Below are positions 34,199-45,767 of a stretch of 64,000 nucleotides of DNA, in pieces. A program made the translations under genes and the position numbers. The DNA lies in contig CAJNOJ010000263.1 in assembly GCA_905250025.1 (NCBI GenBank), positions 62,001 through 126,000 of the forward strand, given 5' to 3'. Below the pieces are notes generated by a model. That model was not told where the DNA came from. It worked only from the letters and a program-made list of their open reading frames with translations, and ran no database searches. Source of the DNA: Adineta ricciae. Lineage: Eukaryota > Rotifera > Eurotatoria > Adinetida > Adinetidae. How positions within the stretch are numbered: position 1 is the first letter of the stretch; each line of letters starts with the position of its first letter.

Positions 34199-36282
34199 TC
34201 AATGGTGACGAAGTAGTTCAAAAGCTTCTCTAGGCTCTAAAATGTGTTGCAATCGAAGTTTGTGTCTTTGTTTGGCATTGATGTTCACTGGATTAAACGT
34301 ATTGGCGAATTTGACAAATGCAGCGTACAACACTACAGCATAACCTGGTGCCAGAATCACATACGTAATAGATGTCATCAACGCTAGTGCTTGCGAACAT
34401 GTCAGTTCCTATTACATTCAAATACAGAACACACTTCTACCGACAATTTTCTTGACATAAGATAACTTACCAAATCTTTTGGATACATGACAGCAACTGT
34501 CGATTCAGTTGTCGATCTTGACGTAGTCAGTCCCATTGTTGTTGGAGCTGAAAGAGAAACAAAATAGGTAAATGATTGCAACAAGTGCTTGCTCACCAGC
34601 TGTAGTTGGAGGTGAAGTAGTTGTTGCCGTTGCATTGGTTGTAATTGGAGTAGTTGTTGTTATGACAATGCCAGTCGTTGTCAACTATCGATCACTCGAA
34701 GCATACTTTAAGTGTGAACAGAAGATGACTGAACTTACGAGAGTGTTGATACTTGTTGTCGATGTTGGTTTTGTTGTCACTGTGGCAGTTGTGAAAGGTG
34801 TAGTAGTTGTTGTGGTTGTACTCGACACCGCCGGATTCCAGATGTTGAAACGCCAAAATGAAGGATCAGTAATTGGTGTGGATTCGGCATCTTCAAAGTT
34901 AGATGTGTTGTTGTCTACATATAAAGAAAAGTGAAACTTACGACAAAATTCGCTTCCACTAGCAAAACCACTGTCCATTGTGACATAATAGAACTTGCCA
35001 GGTGACCATGAGTAATTTGTAGTAATGACAATAGTATATCCTGTATAGATGATATTAGGAGCATAGCCAGCATCATACCATAGAACTGTAGCATTTGTAT
35101 CAGCATCTTTGAAACGAATGATAGTTGAATTACGGGTTGGACGACCAACCAAACTTGTTGCTAGATGATCAGAAATAGAAGGGTGAGGATGAGAATGAGA
35201 AGAGCCGAAGTACCTTGTATGAGAAATAAGGACTGATTCTGAAAGACAGTACCGACTGGACTTGCTGATCCTTGCACAAGTTTAGGACGAATGAGATCTG
35301 GTGATGTGTAATCAACTAAGTATGTGATACACCACGGGTCTGACTGGAGACTGCTATTGTCGAGAGCACCAGCACAAAAGCCTTGTGGACCAGATTGTCC
35401 TACTACGGGTGTCCATGTCAATGTCATAACCCAAGTGTCTATGAAATAGTAGCTCGAAATGAAGCTTTATCGAGAAGAGTGAAGCCCTCACTAGCACTTG
35501 GATTACTGATAGCACTATGAGTCATTCCATATGGTGAACTGGTGACAAAATCGACGATGGTTTGACCTGGACAATAGGTCTGAACGATGACAGTTTCATT
35601 GAGTTGAACACCTTGAATAAGAGTCGATAATAAGAGAAAGAACGGGAAAAGAGTGATGAATGATGCTTACCATATGGCACTCCAATGCAAGCTGAAATGA
35701 ATGAAGTGACATCATGGAAACATAGTTGAAATGAGAATATTTTGTGATCATACCTCGATTCGGACGAGCTCCGATGATCTGAGGACGTTGCGGACATGCA
35801 CCACCAGAAGCTACATATGCATAGAATAAGAACTGGATAGGAACAGAACTCATGGGACTGGTAGCAGCAGTGTTATAATAATCTTCGATTTGCAGAGCAC
35901 ATGCATAATAAATATTGGCAGTTGGTAGAGTAAAAGACAGTGTGCAATTGGAGGCAGTCAACACAGTTCCAGCGGGTAGTCCGCTACAAATACATCCACA
36001 CTCATCAATACGATTGTAATTGGTTCCCGAATTCGAATTCGACCATCGACATTGTAGAATATCGGTGGCATCATTATCAGCCATTTGCACGACATGAGCA
36101 ACAGGTACACCTCTTTGATAGAATACGACAGGTAATGTGTTTGTGACAGGACTGGTATTGATATAGCCATCAGGTCTCAAGCCTAAATTGAGTCGATTAA
36201 CAATTGACCAAGCACCTGATGGAGCACGGATATAAAGACCCGTCATCCATGCACTCGATTGGTAACCAATCGTGATGGATGT
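34199..36282 (-). CDS. Large extracellular Thr/Ser-rich single-pass membrane protein (5' truncated)
   Basis: Eight exons can be traced: 36282-35754, 35691-35671 (a 21-nt microexon), 35611-35492, 35438-35214, 35160-34739 (perhaps split by a 27-nt intron), 34684-34597, 34547-34471 and 34408-34199. The ectodomain has many Cys and N-glycosylation sites (DECGCICSGLPAGTVLTAS, VQTYCPGQTIVDFVTSSPYG, PQGFCAGALDNSSLQSDPWC), followed by a mucin-like Thr stretch (STTTTTTTPFTTATVTTKPT). It ends in a hydrophobic helix (MTSITYVILAPGYAVVLYAAF) and a short basic cytoplasmic tail. The N-terminal part is lost in the N gap. The family was not identified; it looks like a surface receptor or adhesion protein. Confidence 0.7.
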
Positions 36283-36328
36283 NNNNNNNNNNNNNNNNNN
36301 NNNNNNNNNNNNNNNNNNNNNNNNNNNN
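36283..36328. other. Assembly gap of 46 Ns
   Basis: Cuts the 5' part of the membrane protein on the left and the 5' part of the P-loop remnant on the right. Confidence 0.95.
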
Positions 36329-37015
36329 GATTTGTTCCAACGACGAATGTCATTTTGATCTTTCATCAGAAACCATGCAAAAGATTGATATAGTCGATCT
36401 TGAACTTCAATACAGTGATGAATTTCCAAGTGTTCATCTACTGTACCTTAAAGCACTACAGGAAAGCAAGTCCAGTAGAATAACTATGCTTCATGGTCCA
36501 TCGGAAGCAGGCAAAACTAACTATCTACACTGTCTGATCAACGAAATCGAGGATAAAGAATTGGGCGATGTTCCACCACTGATTTTGCACGTGTGAGTTA
36601 TTGAATGAAAACTTGTCGAACACTGATGATAACCTGTTTATTTTCAGTAAATCGCGGAACCGAATATCTGACCGTTTTCGAACACGCCATTCACGCTTAC
36701 ATAAACACGTGGTCTCGAATTTGTTCTATTACGACATTTAAGGCATCGATCTAGCTCTTCTATGTGATGTAAGATCAGCTATGGAATACATGGGCGACAA
36801 ACTGAGTGTCGAAAATGCTCGCCGCCTATGTGTGCATCTTGGTTTGGAAGAGTGTGGTAATAGTATAAAAAATCCGACAAGTATAGTGGAAATCTACGCG
36901 AGAAAAACTGCGGAAAAACAAGTTCGAACAGCGGATGAGTCGATTGCAATAAATCAAGGCGTATTACGAGATAAAAACATACAAATAGAAAACTTGCTTA
37001 ACATTTATACCTAGT
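36329..37015 (+). pseudogene. P-loop NTPase fragment with possible death-fold piece
   Basis: Begins directly after the N gap. The first exon (to 36594) contains HLLYLKALQESKSSRITMLH and a P-loop-like GPSEAGKTNYLHCLI, close to the Walker A consensus GxxxxGKT. After an intron (about 36595-36648) the frame meets a TAA near 36740, while another frame reads RGTEYLTVFEHAIHAYINTW, so a frameshift is likely. The final open piece, 36781-37014, has KLSVENARRLCVHLGLEECG, which resembles helices of a death-fold domain. This order (NTPase then death-fold-like) recalls NLR/STAND proteins, but the evidence is thin. It is broken and truncated, so probably not functional as shown. Confidence 0.45.
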
Positions 37016-37048
37016 AGATTAATAAAAGCGAATATATAGAACTTTGAT

Positions 37049-38212
37049 TTATTTTTCGAACTGAAACAAAGCGATGAGAGGAAAATGATCAGATGAATAA
37101 CTTCGTGAGCGAATATCAATTACCGAGATAAGTTTCGGTTGTAGGCGCTGCGTTCGATCGAAAGAATTCTGATATAAAATCCAATCGACATGAAACCGAT
37201 GCGAAGACCAAGTGACAATCATTGTTGACAGATTAATCTGACGAGAATATCTGGTAAACTTTTTCAAAACATCAATAAACGATGAAATATTTCTTGGCAA
37301 TCCATGTGGTAAAATAACACCTAGACCATGATATGTGTACCCAAGTGTTTGTAGTAATTGCAAACCATAAGTGTTGATTATTGAACCCAACCAGCCATGG
37401 AATGTTGATGAGAATGTATTGGATGTACAAGTGGAGGAATGAGTTTTGCAAACCGTCCAAGTATCGTAGAGAAACTCCGATGAGGTCAAGATATTGTACG
37501 TTGTCTGTTGTGGAATAGTATTGAAATCTCCGAGCAGTAGAACAACATCTGTTGGATATTTTCTTCGCCATTCATTGATCGTCGAACGAATAATCTTGGC
37601 TTGTTCTTGCCGAGCTTGTTCACTTTTGGCATCTAAATGTGTATTAAACACAAGCAAGTTCATCGATTCATCGGAAACCAGGTGAAATCGTGCAATGTTT
37701 AACGTCCGAACAGCATGACTATTCCAATCTTTACTTCCAACTGTTCGAGGTGTTTTGGATAACCAAAGATAATCTTGATCTGAAAGTTTGAGAATTTGAC
37801 TATTATATAAGATTGCTACTTGGAAATCGAAGTCCGATGATGAATTAGGCGATCCAATCGATCGATAATAACTCGGTAGATGAGATAGCCAATGTTGGAA
37901 CTGATTAGTTAATGGTTCTTGTACACAGAGAATGGTTGGTTGCCATTTTTCGATGGTTTGAGTTAAACGATGGATTCGTTTTGTAAAGTTATTCTCAGGA
38001 TCATGCTCGAGGATGTCAACACGAATGTTGAATGTCATAACTGATAATAAATCCTGTTTGAGAGAGGAATATTTCTGTAGCATGTCGTCATCATCTTGCT
38101 CGGTATAACGAGGAAATGTAAATAGAGAAGCGAAGAGAATGGGGATTATGACTGAAAGAAATATAAACCATTTGTGGTTCATAACAGAATGTGTCGTTGA
38201 GAATACGAACAC
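37049..38212 (-). CDS. Endonuclease/exonuclease/phosphatase family protein, membrane-anchored
   Basis: A single exon of up to 387 codons; an internal Met at 38179 (MNHKWFIFLS) gives a better signal anchor (WFIFLSVIIPILFASLFTF). All EEP-superfamily motifs are present: SVMTFNIRVD, ILCVQEP (metal-binding Glu), FNTHLDAKSEQARQEQA, VVLLLGDFNTIP (catalytic Asp and Asn), WILYQ and SDHFPLIALFQFE (catalytic Asp-His). The domain is split by about 90 residues between GDFN and the final HVDW, longer than usual. It resembles secreted or ER-type EEP proteins, which hydrolyse phosphodiesters of nucleic acids or lipids; the substrate is unknown. It lies next to an acid sphingomyelinase gene on the same strand. 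Confidence 0.87.
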   Translation of the reverse strand: MFVFSTTHSVMNHKWFIFLSVIIPILFASLFTFPRYTEQDDDDMLQKYSSLKQDLLSVMTFNIRVDILEHDPENNFTKRIHRLTQTIEKWQPTILCVQEPLTNQFQHWLSHLPSYYRSIGSPNSSSDFDFQVAILYNSQILKLSDQDYLWLSKTPRTVGSKDWNSHAVRTLNIARFHLVSDESMNLLVFNTHLDAKSEQARQEQAKIIRSTINEWRRKYPTDVVLLLGDFNTIPQQTTYNILTSSEFLYDTWTVCKTHSSTCTSNTFSSTFHGWLGSIINTYGLQLLQTLGYTYHGLGVILPHGLPRNISSFIDVLKKFTRYSRQINLSTMIVTWSSHRFHVDWILYQNSFDRTQRLQPKLISVIDIRSRSYSSDHFPLIALFQFEK

Positions 38213-38417
38213 AATGCATAGAAAATAGTTTTATACCTTTGTATGCCAGACGTCTTCGTTCTATTGGATGATTATAAACTAGAGACATCTATATGAAACT
38301 CGAAAATAATTATGCTCTATTGAGCAATATCAATCTGAATTTCCATATTGATTCTACTATGAAGAAATGCGTAATGTAGAAAAGTCTCTTTTAAAATAGT
38401 CTTGAAAGATAATTTCT

Positions 38418-40763
38418 CTAGGTAAACGGAGGAATCGAGTCACATGCGCTTGTATCACCCTCGCGAATAGTCTTAAAAGTGCAGATCAATGCTCGTCGAC
38501 ACACATGATCGCAGTGCGATCCATCAGCATAAGATTTTGTATAATGCTTGTACACTGTACCCATTAGTGGTCCATCAATATCCATCTCAAGTCTTTTGAT
38601 GAAATTATCCCAGTCAACTGGAAACAAATTGTCCATTTGATAGGCATCCCGGACGCTGTATTCATTTTGCATTACCGTTCGATTGTAAAAGTTTGTTGCA
38701 GTCAAATTCATAATCACCGTACGATGATCAAGTATCCAATAGGAACTCGATGAATATTCACCATCCATTGTATAAATGCGATAGCCGGGATTCAGAGAAA
38801 CTGCAGTTGTCAACGATGGTGCCAAGTAGGCCTACAATTGTCAGGTATGTAGTATAAGTCGTTCACGAGCTACTATGGGAATGCACTTACAATCGAAATA
38901 GGCCGTTGACGATCATGTTCATCGTAGAAAATATTGAACTCATCCCGGTGTGTATGACCATAAAATTGACCGGAGATTGTGTTTTCAAATCTATTCGTAT
39001 GAAGAGTAAACAAAGTAGCGTATACTTTCAGTTGTCTAACCTATTGATAATTCTATTGAAGTTCCAACCGAATGCAGCAAGACACGTGCGTGGCGAATGA
39101 TGAGCAATAATATGAACTTTTTCTGCGTGAGTTTCTGCGTACTGTAACCATTGAATCAGCTACAAAGAATACTTCAGTTATTTTTTCGTACCATCCTACT
39201 AAATAACTTACCCATTCAAGCTGATTGAGTGGATCAGTTGCATTGATAAATAACCAATAGTTATCCGATGCGTAATAGTTTGTATTGAGTGAAATTATTC
39301 GTAGACCAGGACGAACAATAGTTGTATAGAATCCTCCCCGAAGAATCGTTTCACGTGTACTAATAGGTAAACCCAATGTATTTATCCAACTATCGGCCAA
39401 TGATTGATATAACCATGAAATGTTATCCGAACGAATATTCGGTGTTGGAAACAAATTGCACGGAGCTCAAGATAAATAAATATAGTAAAATTCAAGCAAA
39501 AAGCGTTCATATCTTTACCTGCTTCATGGTTGCCAATCGTTGAATAGATCATTTTATCTGGAAATGTTTTAGCCAACAAATGGTTGATCGTGTTGATTGA
39601 ATACAGTTGACCAGCACGCGATTGATTCCATACGTCGTGAGGTGGTGTATCGCCAGTATAATAGATGAAATCAATCTAAATAGAATGGACCATCAAAGCT
39701 ACGAGATAGCAAAGGATGAGCTCGTCTAGCACTTTTTCTGTATTTGCAGCGTAATTCAGTATCGTTTGGGCTGTCCAATATGGTAGGTCACAATGACCAC
39801 TGGTTCCCCTGCAAATAGTAGTCATGTGATGTTATGTAAAATGTCAAATATTCAATAAGACAAACCAAAAGCCAGCAGGTGGGCGACCAGGTACTATAAT
39901 CGAAAATAAGATCTGTAGTAAATACTGACATATGTGTACATCTTGACACTTACGAGGCGTGCCCTTTCGACAACACATTGGTTCAAGACAGTCTGCATTG
40001 GATCCTGGCTTGTACTGGAAATCCACGTGAATGTCCGCTAAATGCAATATTTCCAACGTTGGTGATTTAGGCTAAAATATATCGGTCAACACACTGTTGA
40101 TTGTGTATAAGTGAACACTTACTGAAGGAGGTTTCGGTGGCGACGGTGATGGTTTACTACCAGGAATGGGAATAGTCCAGTTTAATGCCGGGTAGTCGGT
40201 TTCCCGATCACAGTGTAGAGCAAGTGAGCATAACGCCTTGTCATTGTAATCAGTCAAAGAGATGACTTGGATGATGACATCCTGAAAAACTTTGTTCTCT
40301 TTTTTACAGTTACTTGATAATGCAAGTTAGTTACTTGATATTCAAGTACCGATCCACGGCAAACATCAAGAAGTATTTTGAAGTCGTAGCAAACTTGAAG
40401 TGCAACAGTTTCGATAAATTTCGTTTGGTTTGTTTCGATAAGTAATCGTATCTAATCAAGTATTCCAGTAAGAGAAACCAAATATCACAAACTTACTACA
40501 GGTAAGAGTACATGACACATCTTACAATATAATTCTTCTGGATTGTTCTGCTGTTGAAACACCCATCGAAGTGCGTTAAAGTTATGAGAATGTTCAAAGC
40601 GATGTCGATAATTGATCAGAGTGGTCAAGAACTCTTCGTTGTTTTGTATGAGCTTGTTCGCGGACTGTTCATCGTCTCTTTCGTGTTGAATAGCTTTACC
40701 GTCAATTGTCAAAAACGTGACGACGAAGACAAAAAGAAGTGGAGTGACTTTTTTTTTCATCAT
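38418..40763 (-). CDS. Acid sphingomyelinase-like phosphodiesterase
   Basis: Eleven exons: 40763-40497, 40451-40335, 40281-40123, 40071-39954, 39893-39866, 39808-39733, 39675-39519, 39465-39212, 39159-39041, 38990-38891 and 38831-38418. All joins keep frame, giving 602 residues, typical for the family. A signal peptide (KKKVTPLLFVFVVTFLTIDG) is followed by a saposin B-like Cys domain (CKMCHVLLPV...CYDFKILLDVC), a Pro linker (SKPSPSPPKPPS) and the metallophosphatase domain with every metal ligand motif: LHLADIHVDFQY, IYYTGDTPPHD, IGNHE, IIAHHSPRT and FYGHTHRDEF. The C-terminal Cys-rich tail is present. Acid sphingomyelinase cleaves sphingomyelin to ceramide in lysosomes or outside the cell. 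The gene looks intact. Confidence 0.93.
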
Positions 40764-41277
40764 TGTTAAAATAAGAACGAAAGCTTATGTGAGAACAATG
40801 GTTACATAAACTAATCGAAATAGCAAACTTATCTTTTATGAGAACTTTAATCTTTCAGGAGACACCAAAAAAAGTGTCCTCAAAGTGGAAAATGGTTTGC
40901 ACACAAATAAATTTATTATATGAGACATTCTGTCGTAGCACGATGCTTTTTTATTGACTTTGAATTCAAACGTAGATAAAATGTACTTTAATCGTTTATT
41001 TTTCTAAATTTGTCGAATGTCAACAATCGACTTGAAAATCTTTTCCGTGATCCAGATCTCTCAAAGTCACAAATATCATATTCGATGAATGCAAGCTCTA
41101 GATCAAAAACTCACTTTTGAGACATTTTGCACTAGAAAACTGAGTTTTTTTCCTATATAGACCAAGATGTGTAGGTTAAACGCAGAGTCTGTCAGATTTC
41201 GAGTTCGAATCTACGCTACCGACTGCAATAAAAACTCCGAACTTTCCATGATTTTTCGAAATGGAAAATACAATCGG
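40764..41277. other. Intergenic, no gene recognised
   Basis: AT-rich; contains the sphingomyelinase promoter. A tRNA-like T loop near 41208-41216 lacks paired stems. Confidence 0.5.
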
Positions 41278-41624
41278 TTAAATTTTCACCAGCCTCACAT
41301 ATCTTAGCTCATAATACTTCAATGTAATTGAGGATGTGAGGGCGTTATATCCAAAATGAAGCGTACGAGTGAGTAACGCGAAATTATAGGTGAACATTTG
41401 TGAAACACTTATAGCAAAAGAATACAGAGTACATGAACTGTTGTGATACATTGGTTGAGTGAAAACAATACACAACACAATAGGATCGAGATTTCCAACA
41501 CGCCAAATAAGATCCATACTATATTGAGATAGGCTTTTGTTTCAAAGATTGTTAAGTGAGAAATGTAAAACGCATCATTGTCATTGGTAGCGTTATTCAT
41601 AGTCGTACTAGATATTGTCCTCAA
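41278..41624 (-). pseudogene. GPCR N-terminal fragment (TM1-TM2), frameshifted
   Basis: In one frame NDNDAFYISHLTIFETKAYL then NIVWILFGVLE, the start of TM1, and in the next frame GNLDPIVLCIVFTQPMYHNS then CTLYSFAISVSQMFTYNFAL. Together these look like the N-terminus, TM1 and TM2 of a rotifer peptide-receptor-like GPCR, with a frameshift inside TM1 near 41500. No TM3-TM7 follows. Probably a dead, truncated copy. Confidence 0.5.
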
Positions 41625-42344
41625 TGAAATCTACAGAAAGAACGGGTCTTCTTAGCATTAATGTCAGAGCGAAGTTTCTTAACAGTATATATCGTTTCGC
41701 TCAAGATGATTATGTTAACTACATCAGATATTTCTACGTCAAAGAAATCTTTTACTCGATCATGTTTATATTTTATGTTTGAGTTTTTGTTTTTTTTTTT
41801 GCATTAATTAGAGCGAAAGCACGTATTTGTGACTGAATAAAATGTATCCAAAGAACAGGAAAATTTAAAGACCATACGATAAGAATTTGTCAGTTCAATG
41901 GAAGAGTTTACGACGCTTGTTGGAAAGAATGCACATCCAATTCGTTCTTCCACTTCTGAATATGAAAAGAGTGTGTCACTAACAGCAAAGCGAATATACG
42001 TATTTTAGTTTGTGAAAAAACAAGACTAGATGCTTGATTTTGAATAAGATTAAGCGAGAGTGGAATCTGCTTGGTTTATTTCAATTGAGGACGTTTTTCT
42101 CTGATCATCAGTGAAGAAGACATGCACATAGAGATGTTCTAAATCTCTCTGAAGATTCGATTCCACCAGAGAAAAGTCAAAACTATCGTATTTTGAACAT
42201 GAATTGTCATAAGTTCCTTTGAGTAATAATGGAATCATGTATGACTGTTCGTTTGATTTCCAAGCTAGAACGTTATTTCAATCTTCAGTTTGACAAAATA
42301 GGAAAAAAAACGAAAATATAACTCATACGATCATCAACGTCTGT
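41625..42344. other. Intergenic, no gene recognised
   Basis: A 62-codon minus-strand frame at 42050-42238 has no recognisable features. Nothing else was seen. Confidence 0.5.
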
Positions 42345-42901
42345 CTATTTCGATGAACCATTCGAGATGACTGTTGATCCAGGCATTGTACTGAATTTGA
42401 CTAAACCATCCGTTTTGAATATATCAGCAAAGCATTGTTGACATTCGCTAAAAAACATATGACTACCAGCTTTCAATTGATCCAAATCAATAATGCGTCC
42501 TTGATCATCTCGCTTAAAGTTCATCAACGATGTATCACGAAATAATCGATCCGGTAACAACGATTGATTATAGACGTTCGAAGAACATGTTTTGCAATGA
42601 AATCTTTCCATTCGTTCTGTAGCTTTGAAACCTTTGAGATTTTTCAATCCTTTGGTAACTTCTAAACTCTCGTTTGCGAATCCAACAAACGGTACTGCCA
42701 CGCCACCAGAGATTCTTGTACAAATTGAACAATGACAAAGAGTACGAAAGAGCGGTTTGCCTTCGCAAATGAATTGACACGCACCACAATAGCACGAACC
42801 TTCAAACTTCAATTGCTCGGAATCTAAAAATTATCAATAGCAACATAAACTTCGAAATATTTGTGTGCAGTTAATCTTGTTTTACTCTTTTCTGTTTCCA
42901 T
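42345..42901 (-). CDS. GFA/CENP-V-domain protein, copy 1
   Basis: Two exons, 42901-42886 (only METEK plus one base) and 42823-42345, with a 62-nt intron; 164 residues. The zinc-binding pattern of the GFA (glutathione-dependent formaldehyde-activating) family is complete: GSCYCGACQF, LCHCSICTRISGG and FHCKTCSSNVYNQSLLPDRL. Members range from bacterial Gfa to animal CENP-V-like proteins; many bind zinc, and several have no proven activity. Single-domain GFA genes of this length are common in bacteria and fungi, so horizontal origin is possible, though it now carries a spliceosomal intron. A truncated near-identical copy lies at 48448-48767. Confidence 0.85.
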
Positions 42902-43307
42902 GTTTTCGATCGGACTTCTTTAACTTCGATTGTTTGAATAAATGAGATAATATTGTCGATCGTTATGTATGAGTACGTGAACGGTGATATTTATGATAAA
43001 AATCTGAAAGAAGAAGACCATCGATGTATTGTTCTCGAATGTATCTTCGCATCGAGATAAAGAAAATCCTTTTCGTTTCTGTTACGCGTTATGAGAGAGG
43101 CCTAGTAACCACCATGTGTCTCCTCCAATCGATTGATGGAAAATATATCTTCTGGTCAGTGACATCTTTTGTTTATCGAAGTGAATATCGAGGATGAGGA
43201 TATTACGAAATCTATAGTATTAACCATATTTTCCCTAAAAAAATGGATTTCGAACGAAAGATTATTCACAATCAGTATTACTCTCCAAATCGTAAACATA
43301 AGGAAAA
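42902..43307. other. GFA upstream region, duplicated at 48768-49140
   Basis: No gene. The sequence is shared, with small differences, with the region upstream of GFA copy 2. Confidence 0.6.
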
Positions 43308-43493
43308 CTATGTTTGTTCATTACTAAACTTTAGTATCGAATATTGACAAGGAGAATTGATTAAATTCCATTGAACCACTCGCCTGTTTTTGAAGTCAGC
43401 AATCGCGTCCATAGATGGTTTCAATTGATCCCTTCTACTTCTTCTTTCAGAAGGCAAATATTTGCTGCATCGGAAAAAATCTATAGAGGCCAC
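43308..43493 (-). pseudogene. NHL-repeat remnant
   Basis: A 61-codon frame containing RRDQLKPSMDAIADFKNRRV followed by VQWNL, which fits one NHL blade (an N-Q-L turn, an aspartate, then N-x-R-V-x-x-W). No further blades were found, so this is likely a decayed fragment. Confidence 0.35.
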
Positions 43494-43878
43494 TTGTTCG
43501 ATTTAATTTCCTACTGCTTCGAGCTTAAAATATGAAGGAGTTTGCGTCGATTTCTATTCAAACATTCAATAGCAAATATTCTTCGCATGGAATCAGACGA
43601 GATCAGACTGTTAGTGAATTTCGGTCCTTCGAACGAACTCTTTCATTGCGTGCAGCTAATAATTTATCTTTAGTCAAACCATTCATTGGTTTTCGATGAT
43701 AGTTTCTTGCTGTTTTCCTCATCACTTTGAGTCATGTCATAATGTCAATACCTCTTTTTCTGTTGTCATTTAGTAATGAACTATAACATTATCCTTATTT
43801 TTATTCTTTTATTTCGCATCTTTGCATTGTAGAGAACATCATGCAAGTAAATTTTGTATATCAGTCGGATAAATGATT
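43494..43878. other. Intergenic, no gene recognised
   Basis: AT-rich; downstream flank of the GIMAP-like gene. Confidence 0.5.
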
Positions 43879-45527
43879 TTAGTGGCCACCTCGTGTTGAA
43901 TGATGTTGTCCTCTATATGAACCTTCATAAGCTGGTTCGTGATATCCGGTATCACTCGGTGCCAAATGTTCAGCACCAGCAAATCGAACACCATGTGCAA
44001 TACCTCTGCCTGTATGAGGAAAGCTCATTCTTCCATATGGCATATTCATACCAGGTGTAGCGAAACATATGCCTTCAGATGATGCATTCATATGAGGTCT
44101 AGTAGAACTCATCTGCCCATATGGCATATTCATACCAGGTGTAGCGACACATATGCCTTCAGATGATGCATTCACATGAGGCCTAGTAGAACCCATCTGC
44201 CCATATGGCATACCCATTCCATAATTCGCTGGTGGTACGCTACTACCTCCTGCTTCTAACAGTTTAGGTATAATATATTGAGAGAGCACGGAGCCGACGG
44301 TATCCTTGAGTGCGCTTTGAAAAGATCCAGATGAGTCCTCCTAATTTCTTAAACTCGAATTAAGACACTGATATCAATCGATAAACTTACTTTTTTCATT
44401 TCTTTTTCTAGTTTTTCTTTTTCTAATTTTTCTCTTTCATCTTTCCTTGCCTAAAGATAAATATACGAACCATTCACTTGGTCATTTTGTTTTAGCAAAA
44501 ATATACCCGATCTTCAATATCTTTTCGCTCAGCTTCCTTTTTCTGGCGTTCTTTTTCGTCCAGTTTTCGTTTTTCTTCCTCTCGGCTTCTTTCAATACGT
44601 TGATACTCAGCATTTGTATAAAACTGTCCATTATTACTTCTTATCATGGTATCAACAATTGCAATCAACTGATTTATTTTTCTATCCAATCGTTCACCAT
44701 TTAATTTATTGTTGATTGCAAATATTCGTTGGCCGCAATCTTGAGCTAATCTATTCAAATCTGATGATGATTTGATAAAGTCATTCAGCGTTTGACCCTC
44801 TTCCAATTGGTCTTCACCAGTAAAAACAAGAATGCAATATTTGGCCGCATCAGGTCCGAAAATACGTCGAATAAAATCGATTGTGCTTTTTTCTTCAGGC
44901 GTAAAGCGATCAACACGAAGAACAATAAAAAATGCATGAACACCCGGTGTAGTCATTTCAAAAATTTGTGATGCAATTTTTCTTTCTACCATAGCATTGG
45001 TTATTTTTTCATTAGTATCGAAAAAGCCCGGTGTATCGACCACAATAAGTTTTTGTGGTTGACCATGCTTGTCTGTATATTGATATTCTCCAGACTTGCA
45101 ATCTGTTGTAATTGATTCAGCGGATTGCGTAGCATAGAAAGCATTTCGAGAGCGTAATAGTGAATTTCCAGTAGAACTCTTTCCTAATAAAGATATAACT
45201 AATTTTATTTTTCTATAAATGCGAGGGCTTTGAGTGTTATGTGTACTACGAAATGCATATGAAACAGACGGCATACGAACTTCTACGAGAACATAATTAT
45301 TTTTTCAATGACTCATTCAACTATAACCTCATTTTCGTACTCGAATGAAGTACTGATGATGATGAGGTGATGCTGTACGGAAGGTTAAACTCAATCTGAC
45401 TCTCCTATGGAAAGTTTTCTAGTGAACGGACGGACGTACTTCATTCGTAAATATAAAATAAAGATTCGTACTAACCATTGCCTGTTTTTCCAACCAAAAC
45501 CACACGCATCTCATACTTTGATGAAGC
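43879..45527 (-). CDS. GIMAP/AIG1-like GTPase with repeat-bearing C-terminal tail
   Basis: Four exons are supported: 45527-45476, 45183-44507, 44450-44391 and 44340-43879; an upstream exon with the start was not found. The AIG1 G domain is clear. G1 is RVVLVGKTGNGKSSTGNSLL, interrupted by a 292-nt intron after the GNG; G3 is VVDTPGFFDT; conserved-box MTTPGVHAFFIVLRVDRFT is present. The G4 position reads VFTGEDQLEEGQTLNDFI and G5 is near FAINNK. A charged coiled coil follows (RSREEEKRKLDEKERQKKE, EKLEKEKLEKEMKK). The tail has 28-residue repeats rich in Met, Gly, Pro and Asn (GMNMPYGQMSSTRPHMNASS). GIMAPs are immunity-related GTPases of vertebrates, plants and some invertebrates that act at membranes. 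Confidence 0.87.
44033..44208. repeat. 84-bp coding tandem repeat (28 residues) in the GIMAP tail
   Basis: CCATATGG recurs at 44033, 44117 and 44201, exactly 84 bp apart. The sequence between is nearly identical, giving two full units and a third partial one. Confidence 0.9.
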
Positions 45528-45767
45528 CTAAAGAAGTTATACGACGATTAGGTCAATAGAAAACGAGCAAATATTTTGCTTCATACCATTTATTGTTGGA
45601 ATTTGTTCTTTGCGAGTGAATATTACACCGTATATATATATATATATGCATATAATATTGACTAAAGGACGAAAACTGGGTGTTTTCATTATTGGATGAC
45701 AGATACGGCTTGCATAATATACGTTTACTGGTTTTTTCCCCCATAGAAATCACTGCATCCACATAGC

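Noticed and set aside
34572..34934. Val-rich plus-strand frame of 120 codons
   Set aside because: Antisense of the Thr-rich mucin-like stretch (ACA/ACT codons read as TGT/AGT/GTT), not a gene.
41180..41235. Possible tRNA gene on the plus strand
   Set aside because: It has a GTTCGAATC-like T loop, but the stem has two mismatches and no cloverleaf could be formed.
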